Assembly: GCF_002443255.2 (NCBI RefSeq) | Contig: NW_019211458.1 | Location: 11,058,402-11,122,401 of the forward strand | Direction: 5' to 3' | From: Varroa destructor | Lineage: Eukaryota; Arthropoda; Arachnida; Mesostigmata; Varroidae | DNA length: 64,000 nt | The notes under the pieces: generated by a model | Seen by the model: only the letters and a program-made list of their open reading frames with translations | Databases searched by the model: none | Told to the model about the DNA's origin: nothing | Made by a program: the position numbers and the translations under genes | Part shown: positions 54,802-64,000 of the stretch, piece after piece | Numbering within the stretch: position 1 is the first letter of the stretch | Layout of the letters: the number at the start of each line of letters is the position of its first letter

Positions 54802-57800
54802 TCCCCAATGAGAACTAGACTCTAGCAGGTAGCGTAGGGTGTTTTTTAATATCAATACCTTTTCGCTCCCCTATCCGTTCCTTTAACGACACATATATAG
54901 GCAATATAAGTTAGATCTCGCGCGAACCGTGGCTCACGTGCGCGGTGGTACTACAGACCAGCACAGCAGGCAGGATACGGTAGCTATATGAACCATCGGC
55001 TCCTATGATCACCGCTCATTATGGCTAGTAACGTTAGCTATAGCTGTTGTTTCTTATATTTGACTCAAAAAGGCTCTTTTTTTGAAACGAAAAGAAAATG
55101 GCTTAAATTCTTCGCTAATGGGTAATGATTCGATCGATTCGTGTGTGAAGTATTTGAATACGAGCTAGGTCTTCAGTTTACAGTCAAGTGTTTTATTTTC
55201 GCTATGTTGCAGGTCGCACACCCTAATCTTAACTTTGTTCTTGTACATTCATCATTGACGTCTGCTTTGTTTATAGAGGCTGATCTGAGGGCTAACAAAT
55301 TTCTATCGATAAGAGCGCTGTTGTATTGCTAATAGACGCAGCGTAGACATCTGAAATATGTATTGTAAAAATAAAATCAGAATTACGTATGCTTTTATCG
55401 CCTTTAGTTAGGAATCAGTGCACGAATATATTGATCAGGCAACGTCATTTAGCCTTAAATTCATAGAATAGGTCAACTCTATTTTTGTAATGATATGTTT
55501 GGCCTATATTTTTATTTTATCTACTAAAACTCATTCCTATAAGTGGGTAGTTGTACACAATCTCTACGGAAAGTTATCTAGATTTTTAGCAGTATTTCTG
55601 TTTCAAATAGTCGCATTTGGCTGCTTGTATAATTTGTCCTCGACGTTTTTTTCTCAACATTTGTATACATATATATAAATTACTAAAGACAAATATTTGC
55701 AAGAAGGCTATAATATAAAGCCTTACATTGGTCTTGAACTAGTTGCACCACGCGTGTAATAGAGCTCTCTCGTAATTTTCTAGGAATTTGTCGTATGCAC
55801 TAACACTCTGTCATATTGTAGTACCGTAGCTTCAGCTAGCCAGGATGGTGAGGTAACGGACTCTCACAATATTCGGGAAAAATTACTCCCGAGGTCAAGC
55901 GGTACACATGTTCGAAAAATTAGAAGGATTTTATCGTGACATTCCATCTAAGCGAAAGGTAGGCGAGTTCAGCGTGCGCTTCTCCTGGCAGCGTCCTCTT
56001 CCGTTTGCTCCTATGATTCAACCCCTAGAGCACTTATTTCCGGAACCAACCGGCATGGTAGCGTCTGGTCTATCCTAGAGAAGACCTAATTTCGGTCAAC
56101 ACCATTCCAGTTCTTCATATTTCAAAGTAAAGTTCAATCTTTCATAAACGGATCTTTAGAAGAAAGGAATGTTCCTCTCAAAAGTGGCAATAAATAAGTG
56201 TATGTATATACGCATGCACATTCGCCCGACGTAGATATCCTCTTTGACTAATGGTAGCGAAGGTTTATAAGGTTTGCTGGGAACGTTTGTTTCAGAACTC
56301 GAAAAGCTAACACTTGGATAAAGCAGCTCATCATGTATTCAGGGGGTAATTCAGCTGGTTGGAAGTTGACTGCTTACCAACTTGTCAGCCTGTCCACACA
56401 TTTAGTGTGGCCACTTCGTAGCAGTGGGCCAAACGTTCGAAGGAGATTACTGCTACGAGGACCAGAGGCCCAGCATTACTCGACCCACCACTAACAAGTT
56501 ATACGATTTTCGCGACGGCCTCGTGGTAGCAGACAAGGTTTTAACAGCAAAGCTTCTCGCTCTCTCTCCCTATGTATGGATATACTCCATTTTCGCTTTT
56601 TTTTTTGTTTCGGGCAGATCGGTTAATTAAGTTATCATGCCATAATTAAGATACCACAAGTTAATTCGCCATGTGTCATTTATGTTTATTTCGAGTGCAT
56701 AACTAGATGCGGAAAATAAGTGCACGCTATTTATTGTCTGCTTGTAAGTGCGATGGTTTGAAATGTTGTTGTTTGCTCCATTATTTTTTCATAGAAACGG
56801 TCGACCCACATATATATACGCGTTTGTTTCAAGTAGCGTAAGCAGAGGATGAAGCGACATCGAGATATATATATATCGTGATAGAAAGCGTCGGAGCAAT
56901 TTCAGCCTAGGAAGACAATGATACGATCGGAAGGTATTACACATTCGGATTTGTTCTTTTCTGTTTGTTTCATACATTGAGTTTCTGCTTCTACACCAAC
57001 GTTCACATCGTTGGGCGTGTAAATACCTTGCATACTTAATTTAGAAAACTTCTTATTTAGATAATTAGGATTCGAGAATTTAAAGATATTTTAATTCTAT
57101 GCCTTCGGCGTCTTGCCTGTAGCATTTTCTATAGGTTGTTGCAGCGATAATACTGCAGACCGCCAACAATTAGCTGACACACACTTTTTCTCTCTACACG
57201 TTATATATATCGTCTTTAAGGGTTATTTCTACTTTGTCGTCAAGGCCTTCATTTTCCTATTTCTATGACTTGAATTGGACGAACATTGATTTCGTCTACT
57301 GAAATCTCACGCAAGTTTCTCACTGCCGGGACCTATTTTAAGTTACAATCTCGCGAAAGGCTCGTTATGCATCCGCCTCATACCTCAAAATTTAGTCGCC
57401 ATGACTTTTATAAAGTCATCTATCAGCACTAATCCTCATACTCGATATAATATAGGATACGACACCCAAATTAAGACAAGCTTCGCCGTGCTGTTTGCCA
57501 CTGTTTCTCATACTAGGACAACGTAGATTCCTTCTAGTGCAAGGCAACAAGCTTCTTATGGCATCCTTTTCGAAATCAGGATGAGCTATTATCCAGTTCC
57601 TTTACGCTCGGCGAACTTCCGTTACGATCGGAAACTTTCGTTTTGCCTGAAACTGACAGTCTACATTTTTCGTGTGGCTTCCCAAAAATTTAAGGAAGAT
57701 TTCGATGAGTTAAACCGGAAGATCCTTAATAGATTTCAAATTTAAGAAGTTCAGCAATTGAAAAAGCGGTCGTTGATACACTTATATGTTTAATAGTGAA

Positions 57801-58380
57801 CTTAACGATTGTTTTAAAAGGGACAAAGTCGATTGGGCCGTTTATATAAGCTCCAACAATTTGTCTTTTTTAATTTTTTTTTTTCGTCTTATAGATTTCT
57901 TAACCATTTTGAGCCATGTTTTCGACCTTATATCATCGTAATGCTTTATTTTGCTGGGATTTTTATATGAGCGGCAATTACACAAGTTTATGTTTGTTAA
58001 CATCGTTTCACGTAGGATTACTATCAAAGAGTTGTTTATTTTTCAAGGATTAGGGAAAAGATATTGGTGAGTAGTTAATTAAAGCGATGAATTGTGGTTA
58101 TATTGAATGGAATGAAACTTCTACTTTTATTTAGATACGGTCTTAAGGACAGAGCGCGCAAAAAATCTTTTAGATGCTGAATCTTAGACATTCAATTGTC
58201 AGGAAGTTTTTCTGCGCTTTTTTACTAACAAGCGTTTTTGTTCCTGTGCCAATAAGTTCTTCATGCTATATATCTATTTTCATTATTTAAGACCCTCTGA
58301 TCTCTGTCAGTCAATTTTTTCAGATTTGACTGACAGGTATCAGTCGATTTCTCGATAAAAATGTTCAGATTTGCCGCTAG
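54802..58380. other. No supported gene; AT microsatellite-rich
   Basis: Long AT-rich region with hydrophobic chance frames (for example 55141-55332, 55490-55678, 56424-56630). An ATATAT run lies near 56866-56876. A hairpin with 11-bp arms is at 58304-58336. Nothing is called. Confidence 0.4.
58304..58336. repeat. Inverted repeat, 11-bp arms
   Basis: CTGTCAGTCAA (58304-58314) pairs with TTGACTGACAG (58326-58336), loop 11 nt and T-rich. Confidence 0.85.
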
Positions 58381-58683
58381 ATATTTTGTACAGGCAGGCC
58401 TTCACACTGCTTTCATTGGCAAACATACGGTTCCAAGTTCAATTTGCCAACGAAAACGAAAATAGATAATTTGTACTCGCAACGTGCAGCGAATGTGGAG
58501 CATGTTAGAGAATTTCATTCGAAGTTTAGAATGGCAACTTCGTCTACGTTTGCCATATCGTTTATCTTGAAAGGCTTCACTGATTTAATGCGACTCGTCC
58601 AAACAAATATAGCAACCAACTGTTTGGTTTGTCGGAAACAACCCTTAGCGAATCAGACCTTTGCGATCCTAGCAAAACTATAA
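58381..58683 (+). CDS. Open frame, 100 codons, no early ATG
   Basis: The frame is open from 58381 to TAA 58683. Its polar first half includes TKTKIDNLYSQRAANVEHVR, and its second half is mixed with a hydrophobic patch (FAISFILKGF) and two Cys near the end. A TTTTGTACAG acceptor ends at 58393; the frame directly in register after it is a different one and stops after 23 codons. It might be an exon. Family unknown. Confidence 0.24.
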   Translation: MFCTGRPSHCFHWQTYGSKFNLPTKTKIDNLYSQRAANVEHVREFHSKFRMATSSTFAISFILKGFTDLMRLVQTNIATNCLVCRKQPLANQTFAILAKL

Positions 58684-60407
58684 CAGCATGTCTTTCGGGT
58701 CAAGCTTCTACCTCTCTCCTGAAGTCACTCATTCCGGTTTATAGTTTGTGTCGCTGCACAGATATCATTTCTTACCGTCAATAATAACTGTACGATCTCG
58801 ATATTAAAAAGCTGTGTCAAGCTGCAATCCTTGTTGTTCAGAAAGTTCATGACACACCCATGATTCAAGTTTTTGTCTAAACCTGAGGGAGCTGAGCTAA
58901 CTAACAATGATCGTGCGGCTGCAGCTCATCTTTTCGCCCGGTTCGCAAGTTTTTTTATCGGTCATCTTCCATCAAAAGTGCCTTTAGATAGTCATCATCA
59001 AGCTCAGACGGTCGGCCGAAACAGGAACATCTTCTAGGTCCTGGATAGTGTTTTAAAGTTTTGTAGAGCAATCCTTTTAGCATTAGCACCTTTACCGCAC
59101 ACAGGACAAATATCCCGGGCTATTTTGGTAGCATTTTAGCTTGGACGAAATGCGCTTTGTCCCGCCGAGAGCATCCATCTTTTTGGAATTGAAACTACGT
59201 TCAAAACACGATACCGCTGCAACGCGCTGATCGAGCGAGGCAAGCGTTTTCTCACAGCAAATCAACCAGTTGGGGGGAAGGTGGAAAAACGTTTTTCAAA
59301 CACGCATGAATTTTATTTTCAATTTAATCCCACGTTGAAAGTGATTTTCACAGTGTGAAGGTATTGATCTATCATTTAGATAATGCATGAAAAGAAAACG
59401 AAGATAGCTGCAGAAACTGCTTTCTTCGCAAGTGGATCATGAATGTTATTATGACGTTTGAAAGAGTATCGTTTATTACCGTTACTATTGTAATTGTTAC
59501 ATTTCGTTTTCCTATTGGTTTCTCGACGACGATCGATTTTACCAGAACACTTACAATATATATATACAGTTGTCGCTTAACAAGCTGACAACGACGTATG
59601 TGAACAGACTCAAAAAAAAAAACTCAGATACGTAAGATACAGGACATCTGTCCATTCCGGTTCTAGAATACATTGCATTCAGAGTTCTACTATAAATGTC
59701 CATTTTAATAGTTCTTATCATTGATAGGCAACATCTGTACTGGCAATATGACGAGCGTTAGTATTCCAGCGATCACTCACGCGTACCATCTGACATAGGC
59801 GTATATATCGTGTAAACTAAAGTAAAACAAACCCGCTTACGTCTATTGGTTATGGGTGTCTGGGTAGCACGCCTAAGTTTCGGATATGGTTATTTACGGG
59901 ATTGCCTGGCTCATCAACGAAAACAAATGGGCATATACTGAAACAGGAAATTTATCATTACCTGTTCGTACAGAGAAGCCGATATATCCTCAATAGCTTT
60001 TTGCTGCATTATAGTTGATCCACATCTTATTGAACTTGGTTTTGAGTATATCTTTTGTTGTTTCGTTTGTTGTCCGTCCAAACGTCTCGTCAGCCTGCAG
60101 TCACCGCACCCTTGACCACGCCAATCTGTTGTAAATAAATCGGTAACATTCTATCGATTGGCCCAACAGTTGTCGCCGGCTCAGTTACTACCTGTAGCTG
60201 CGCTTCGATTAATTCGCTTATTTCCATATTTTAAAAGAAAAATGATTCTTTCTACGGCGCTAAATCGACAGCTGATTAGTAAGATTTTCTCGAGGAGCGT
60301 TAGGAGTGGTTAGTATACATTCCGTCAACGCATTGCCCTAGTTTAATTAAATCTATCTTATAGCAGCTAATAGGGTGAGATAATACGATGCATACAGGCA
60401 GCTAGCT
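58684..60407. other. No supported gene
   Basis: A 60-codon minus frame (58725-58907) is unsupported. AT-rich otherwise. Confidence 0.4.
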
Positions 60408-61037
60408 ATGGGAGTATTTGTGGTTATTGGTCTGTTTACGTACTGCAGTGGTTCAATGAGTCCGGAATTATCTCAGTCACACAGACAATATCTTTACGTC
60501 AATTGTTCTAGACGTCTGAACCTTAGGTCGATTGTTCTAATCTATCGTCTGATGACGGTAATGAGCCAAGAGAAGCTAGACCTGGTTGGCAGTGCGGCAA
60601 CAGCAGATACGACCCAACAAGGACCTTGTCGACCCTCGGTTTTACTAACTGTCTACTGTAGCCCTACGTGTCAACTGTTTTCTGGGTATATACGACGAAG
60701 CATGACGATAGAAGTTATGCTCATCGGCTTTTTCAACCGTACCGCTGTTCCTCGTACCCCTTTGTGCCCCTGTTTGCCTCATCGTTCCTTCGTCGTGAGT
60801 CTGCTACGACACTTAATACAGACAGCCTCTTGTCTATTTTTCGGCGCAAGTTTCTTCGTAGCTGTCGATTACCTTAATGACTGCAAATTGTTGGTCTCTG
60901 CGTCAAATCCACTGTGCGGTTACCGAACGGCAGACACAGCCAAGAACGAAGCATCTCGAACATACCGGTTTGACATGCTGGCCGATCGACAGCTGGCCCT
61001 GCACTTTTACAGTTTACGACGTTTCCGACATCGATGA
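60408..61037 (+). CDS. Longest ORF of the window, 209 codons, signal-peptide-like start
   Basis: The context GCT-ATG-G (G at -3 and +4) is good. It begins MGVFVVIGLFTYCSGS, a hydrophobic core followed by small residues, consistent with a cleavable signal peptide. Then come a polar Ser/Arg/Tyr region, a Thr/Gln/Pro/Cys-containing middle, a hydrophobic stretch around residues 129-154 (LLRHLIQTASCLFFGASFF) that could span a membrane, and an Arg-rich end. About a dozen Cys are scattered without a recognised spacing. Local GC is higher than average, which by itself lengthens chance ORFs, and other frames here are also fairly open. I recognise no family. Confidence 0.35.
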   Translation: MGVFVVIGLFTYCSGSMSPELSQSHRQYLYVNCSRRLNLRSIVLIYRLMTVMSQEKLDLVGSAATADTTQQGPCRPSVLLTVYCSPTCQLFSGYIRRSMTIEVMLIGFFNRTAVPRTPLCPCLPHRSFVVSLLRHLIQTASCLFFGASFFVAVDYLNDCKLLVSASNPLCGYRTADTAKNEASRTYRFDMLADRQLALHFYSLRRFRHR

Positions 61038-63116
61038 AGGTAGAGGACGCTCCGAACGAAATTAGTAATGTCGCCAATATCACCGTTGCCTTACCACTGC
61101 CACGAACCCGGCCGAAATCTCCGTTGGACATCGAGAAAGTTGCTCATTCGGCTGGTCATTTACTTAAGCTACAACAGTTTTCCGTTTTCGATAGAAGTTT
61201 GTTCTTCGCTGTTGACTAGCCGTAGCAGACGAACAAGTTATACCAGAGTTACCGTTGTTGTTTCTGTTGCTGCATTATTGGCCGGCACCATTTGACCAAG
61301 TGGCGCTTTACGGTAACGTTACAAAATATCCTTCAAATACGAAAATGGCACGCATGTTGATTCGAGCGGGTATTCCTCACATGGGGAATTGCACACTGAG
61401 AACCTTTAAAATAATCACTGGTGCATTCAGATAAACGTATTCTGGTAAGCGAGCTTTTGTTCTAGCTTTAGACACATTCATTTTTTTACTTATCCGTAGC
61501 TAAAGTGAAACCTTGTGTCGTCTCTGTACGTGTTTATACACTCGCAGCATTCTGTTTAACTCTTGGACTGAAAAGCTCATTTAATTTAAGAGCTCATGTC
61601 TGTTTAGAGAAACTAAAATAGACTTTAACTACACAGAATGTAAAAAAAATAGTTCATTCTACAGTAAAGCACAGATCTATATTTGATAAAAAACAAGCTT
61701 CTGCTTAGGAGAATAGTTACTTTCTAGTTTTAGCGGATGATGTTCGAACTGTGAGGCTATCTCTTTGCAACTGAAAACCTAGTTTTTTTTCCTAACTTTC
61801 GACTGACGTCGTTCTTTACCCTACGCCTACTTTTGCCTCATCGTATATACATCTAGTAGGTTTAGGGATCTTGTTTACTTATAAACAAATCGGTAAGAAT
61901 GCTTGGATCGGCGGCGCAGAGGTCTTGAGACTTCCATCCGAACGTCAAGGTCTATTTCTGCCCCTTACGTCAAGGTATGCTTCTGCAGGACCTCCCGATT
62001 TTAAGTACACAAAATGTTAATTGTACGATCTCAAGTTCATCCCGGTTGGCCGTCTACTGTTCAGGTGTTGTTTTGTCAGTCGAAAATAATATTTAGTATA
62101 GCCCGCGCAGGGTGACATTAATGCAAGCTGGTTCGAAACAAGTAAACATTGAGCCGATTACTTCGAACATTTCTGTCATTGAGTGAGCCGTCTCTTTGCC
62201 TACCTCGAATGCCCCGTCAAACAAAACAAAGCCATTGTTAAGATCTAGGGAAGCATTAAGTAAGTAGCCTTATATTTACTAATCACAAATATCAATTAAA
62301 AGCAATAACAGACAATCAAATGATGAAAATAAATAATTAAATGATACAATTACACGAAGCGATAAAAGACCGTTTTCTGCTTTCACCTAAAATTTAGAGA
62401 TATTATAGATTCAGAAAATCGATGATCGACGGGCGTCGTATTGTTATATAATCGTTTTGGGTACAATGCGGCGTATGTGACAGGACTCGGAGACATTCGC
62501 AGCCAGCGAATGTTAGGCCATCTCATGAATATCTAGGTCGTTATAGTATAATACAGAAGCACGTATATACGCTACATTAGCAAATTGTATCTCTTCCATA
62601 TTTTCTACTTCTGTTTGTCATGCTATCCGCTTGGCGATATTTCTTATTCGGCCATGGTTAGCAATCAAGCGCGACATCGTTCATTTTATCCTCTGCGACT
62701 GGGTATATATTGAGTATCTGTTTGGGCTTAAGCGAACTTGTGTTACTTGGAAATGAGTTCTATATAATACTGAGTGTTTCTTGCCGTACGCTTTTTCGGT
62801 TATAAGCTGGATCTATCTTCGTGGAATTGAAACAAGCTTGGCTGACATTACCTAACAAGATTTAATTAACAAATATAATTGAACCTCATTAAAATGAGAA
62901 TAACAGTTTAGATAAATGCTGCTTAATTAATATTGATAACTGCTTGGCATTGCTTAATCTAGAGGAAGTGTTATGATATCATTGGTTTCGCCCATGAGCG
63001 TTTGAATGGTCAGTGACCTTATCCCAACTATGTGTGATCACGTTTTTCTTGTAACCGCTTGTGTTTAACAAATAGTCTTCATTGTCGCTAGTCATTGAGA
63101 CTTCATGATGCCCTGA
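61038..63116. other. No supported gene; imperfect direct repeat inside
   Basis: A frame at 61013-61219, after a CTTTTACAG acceptor, reads FTTFPTSMKVEDAPNEISNV and ends at TAG 61219. It is a possible exon but conflicts with the ORF ending at 61037. A hairpin with 8-bp arms (ACATTCGC/GCGAATGT) is at 62493-62513. The rest is AT-rich. Confidence 0.35.
61942..61987 (+). repeat. Imperfect direct repeat, 20 bp, 17/20 identical
   Basis: ACGTCAAGGTCTATTTCTGC and ACGTCAAGGTATGCTTCTGC at 61942-61961 and 61968-61987, a 26-base period. Confidence 0.75.
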
Positions 63117-63368
63117 ATGTTTAAATTTTTTTTCCTTGAGCTTTTCGATAAGATTGAGCGTTCTGCAATTTGTTGTACGCAGTTGAAGCAACAAAATGTA
63201 AAATCAAAGCTCTGCAGACATTTTACATATGTCGCAGAATTCCTACAAGCGACCGGATACTGGGTAGAGCTCAAGTATAAACACAACATTGAACAGGAGA
63301 CCACCGAAGAATATTTCTATCCTGGAAGGCCTATGACAGGGACTAGGAACGAGAAGAAAGATGGCTGA
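63117..63368 (+). CDS. Hypothetical ORF, 83 codons, overlapped by antisense frame
   Basis: ATG begins MFKFFFLELFDKIERSAICC, then a Lys/Gln segment, an aromatic/Glu-rich middle (YWVELKYKHNIEQETTEEYF) and a basic end at TGA. The minus strand is also open across its first part (62979-63194; EVSMTSDNEDYLLNTS...), and that frame is similarly protein-like but lacks an ATG at its beginning. The start follows a T-rich run, giving a poor context. Only one is likely coding. Confidence 0.25.
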   Translation: MFKFFFLELFDKIERSAICCTQLKQQNVKSKLCRHFTYVAEFLQATGYWVELKYKHNIEQETTEEYFYPGRPMTGTRNEKKDG

Positions 63369-63588
63369 TCTAAATAAGCGCTATCCCAACTATCGGATTT
63401 CAAAAATGTTTTAAGAGCTGAAAAAATGGCGGGACAAATGTATTGCTTTCGGTGGGAATCTCTTCGAGGGAAGCACTTTGAATTGTATCAATTAGGTAAA
63501 TTCTTATAAATCTGGAACAAAGGAATATACACACTCTATTTCAGAGATATGTATATATATTTTAGAAGAACTAAATGCCTGGTGGAAT

Positions 63589-64000
63589 CTAATCGCCAAG
63601 CTGCTGTAGGGTTTTGTGTACGTGAATAGATAACCAGCATTTAGCATTACTTTTCCCAACTACGTCTGGTCTCGCTACGGTCTGCCTGCGTCTACAGAAC
63701 CACCTATCTTTACATCTGTCCTCTGTGCAAAGGATGCGGTTTCTACAATACCTATAGAATCCTGGATTTCTAGACCTATTGAAAATCCTTTTAGGATGGA
63801 GTAGCATCCACCCGTCCTTAATACGGTCGACCATCGGACAACGACGGCCAGCGAGTCTCCTTGAGGCGCGTATTGATGTATTCATCCTGGATTTCACTTT
63901 AAGCAGACCCACTATTCCTGCATCATTTTCCACATTTGTGTGGATCAAAGGTCGACACCACGCGTCGCTTTGTTTGCATTCGGTTTGGACTATAGCGGCA
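63589..64000 (-). CDS. Partial open frame at window edge, Cys/Arg-rich, at least 137 codons
   Basis: The frame is open from the right edge of the window to its stop at 63589, so its start lies outside. It is rich in Arg, Cys and Trp. A cluster reads YCRNRILCTEDRCKDRWFCR, giving Cys spaced x6, x4 and x5; three more Cys lie upstream (two near the window edge, one further in) and one downstream. It ends HKTLQQLGD. The Cys cluster might bind metal or form disulfides, but it matches no spacing I know. Length to the edge is longer than most chance frames here. Confidence 0.32.
   Translation of the reverse strand, partial: AAIVQTECKQSDAWCRPLIHTNVENDAGIVGLLKVKSRMNTSIRASRRLAGRRCPMVDRIKDGWMLLHPKRIFNRSRNPGFYRYCRNRILCTEDRCKDRWFCRRRQTVARPDVVGKSNAKCWLSIHVHKTLQQLGD

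Noticed and set aside
1..64000. Bacterial, phage or CRISPR content, intact transposons, retroviral genes
   Set aside because: No long adjacent ORFs, no spaced direct-repeat arrays, no terminal repeats with an internal transposase or polymerase-like frame, and no recognisable catalytic motif in any frame inspected.

Overview
The window looks like ordinary eukaryotic nuclear DNA of low gene density. It is moderately AT-rich by eye (roughly 60 % A+T). Every reading frame is broken by stops at short intervals, the longest open frame is about 210 codons, and A/T homopolymers, AT dinucleotide runs and GT-AG style splice signals are scattered throughout. There are no bacterial-style operons, rRNA genes, convincing tRNA genes, CRISPR arrays, phage genes or intact transposons. 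The possible introns are short (54 nt at 5870-5923, 75 nt at 46266-46340), as in many arthropods and other small invertebrates. That is inference; no gene here identifies the organism.

No protein family could be recognised with confidence. The CDS entries are therefore candidates: small ATG-initiated ORFs, or open stretches bounded by consensus splice sites. They were chosen for balanced amino-acid composition, start context or flanking splice signals. Several are probably chance ORFs, and the confidences reflect this. Where two frames compete, both are stated.

Layout. 0-2.3 kb: small plus-strand exon-like pieces, including one behind a T13-CAG acceptor, and a 120-codon minus ORF. 5.3-6.6 kb: the most gene-like plus-strand locus, three phase-compatible pieces followed by two apparent frame breaks, one at a run of seven Gs. 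7.7-8.4 kb and 14.7-15.7 kb: two clusters of three successive minus-strand ORFs. 16.5-18.2 kb: three further minus-strand ORFs. 20.6-21.0 kb: a membrane-protein-like minus ORF. 24.2-24.7 kb: two overlapping minus ORFs. 25.9-26.4 kb: a CpG-rich plus-strand stretch. 31.0-35.2 kb: the densest cluster of exon-like segments, on both strands. 36.8-38.2, 43, 46, 48-51.6, 54.5 and 58.4 kb: isolated candidates. 60.4-61.0 kb: the longest ORF. 63.6-64.0 kb: a Cys- and Arg-rich minus frame running off the window edge.

The least chance-like structures are repeats rather than genes: two perfect 18-bp inverted repeats with tiny loops (13979-14018 and 19735-19778), an exact 69-bp direct duplication 947 bp apart (46555-46623 and 47502-47570), and a 33-bp perfectly alternating purine-pyrimidine tract (38752-38784). 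I found no evidence for a novel multi-gene system. The candidate genes show no common function and no recognisable cooperation.
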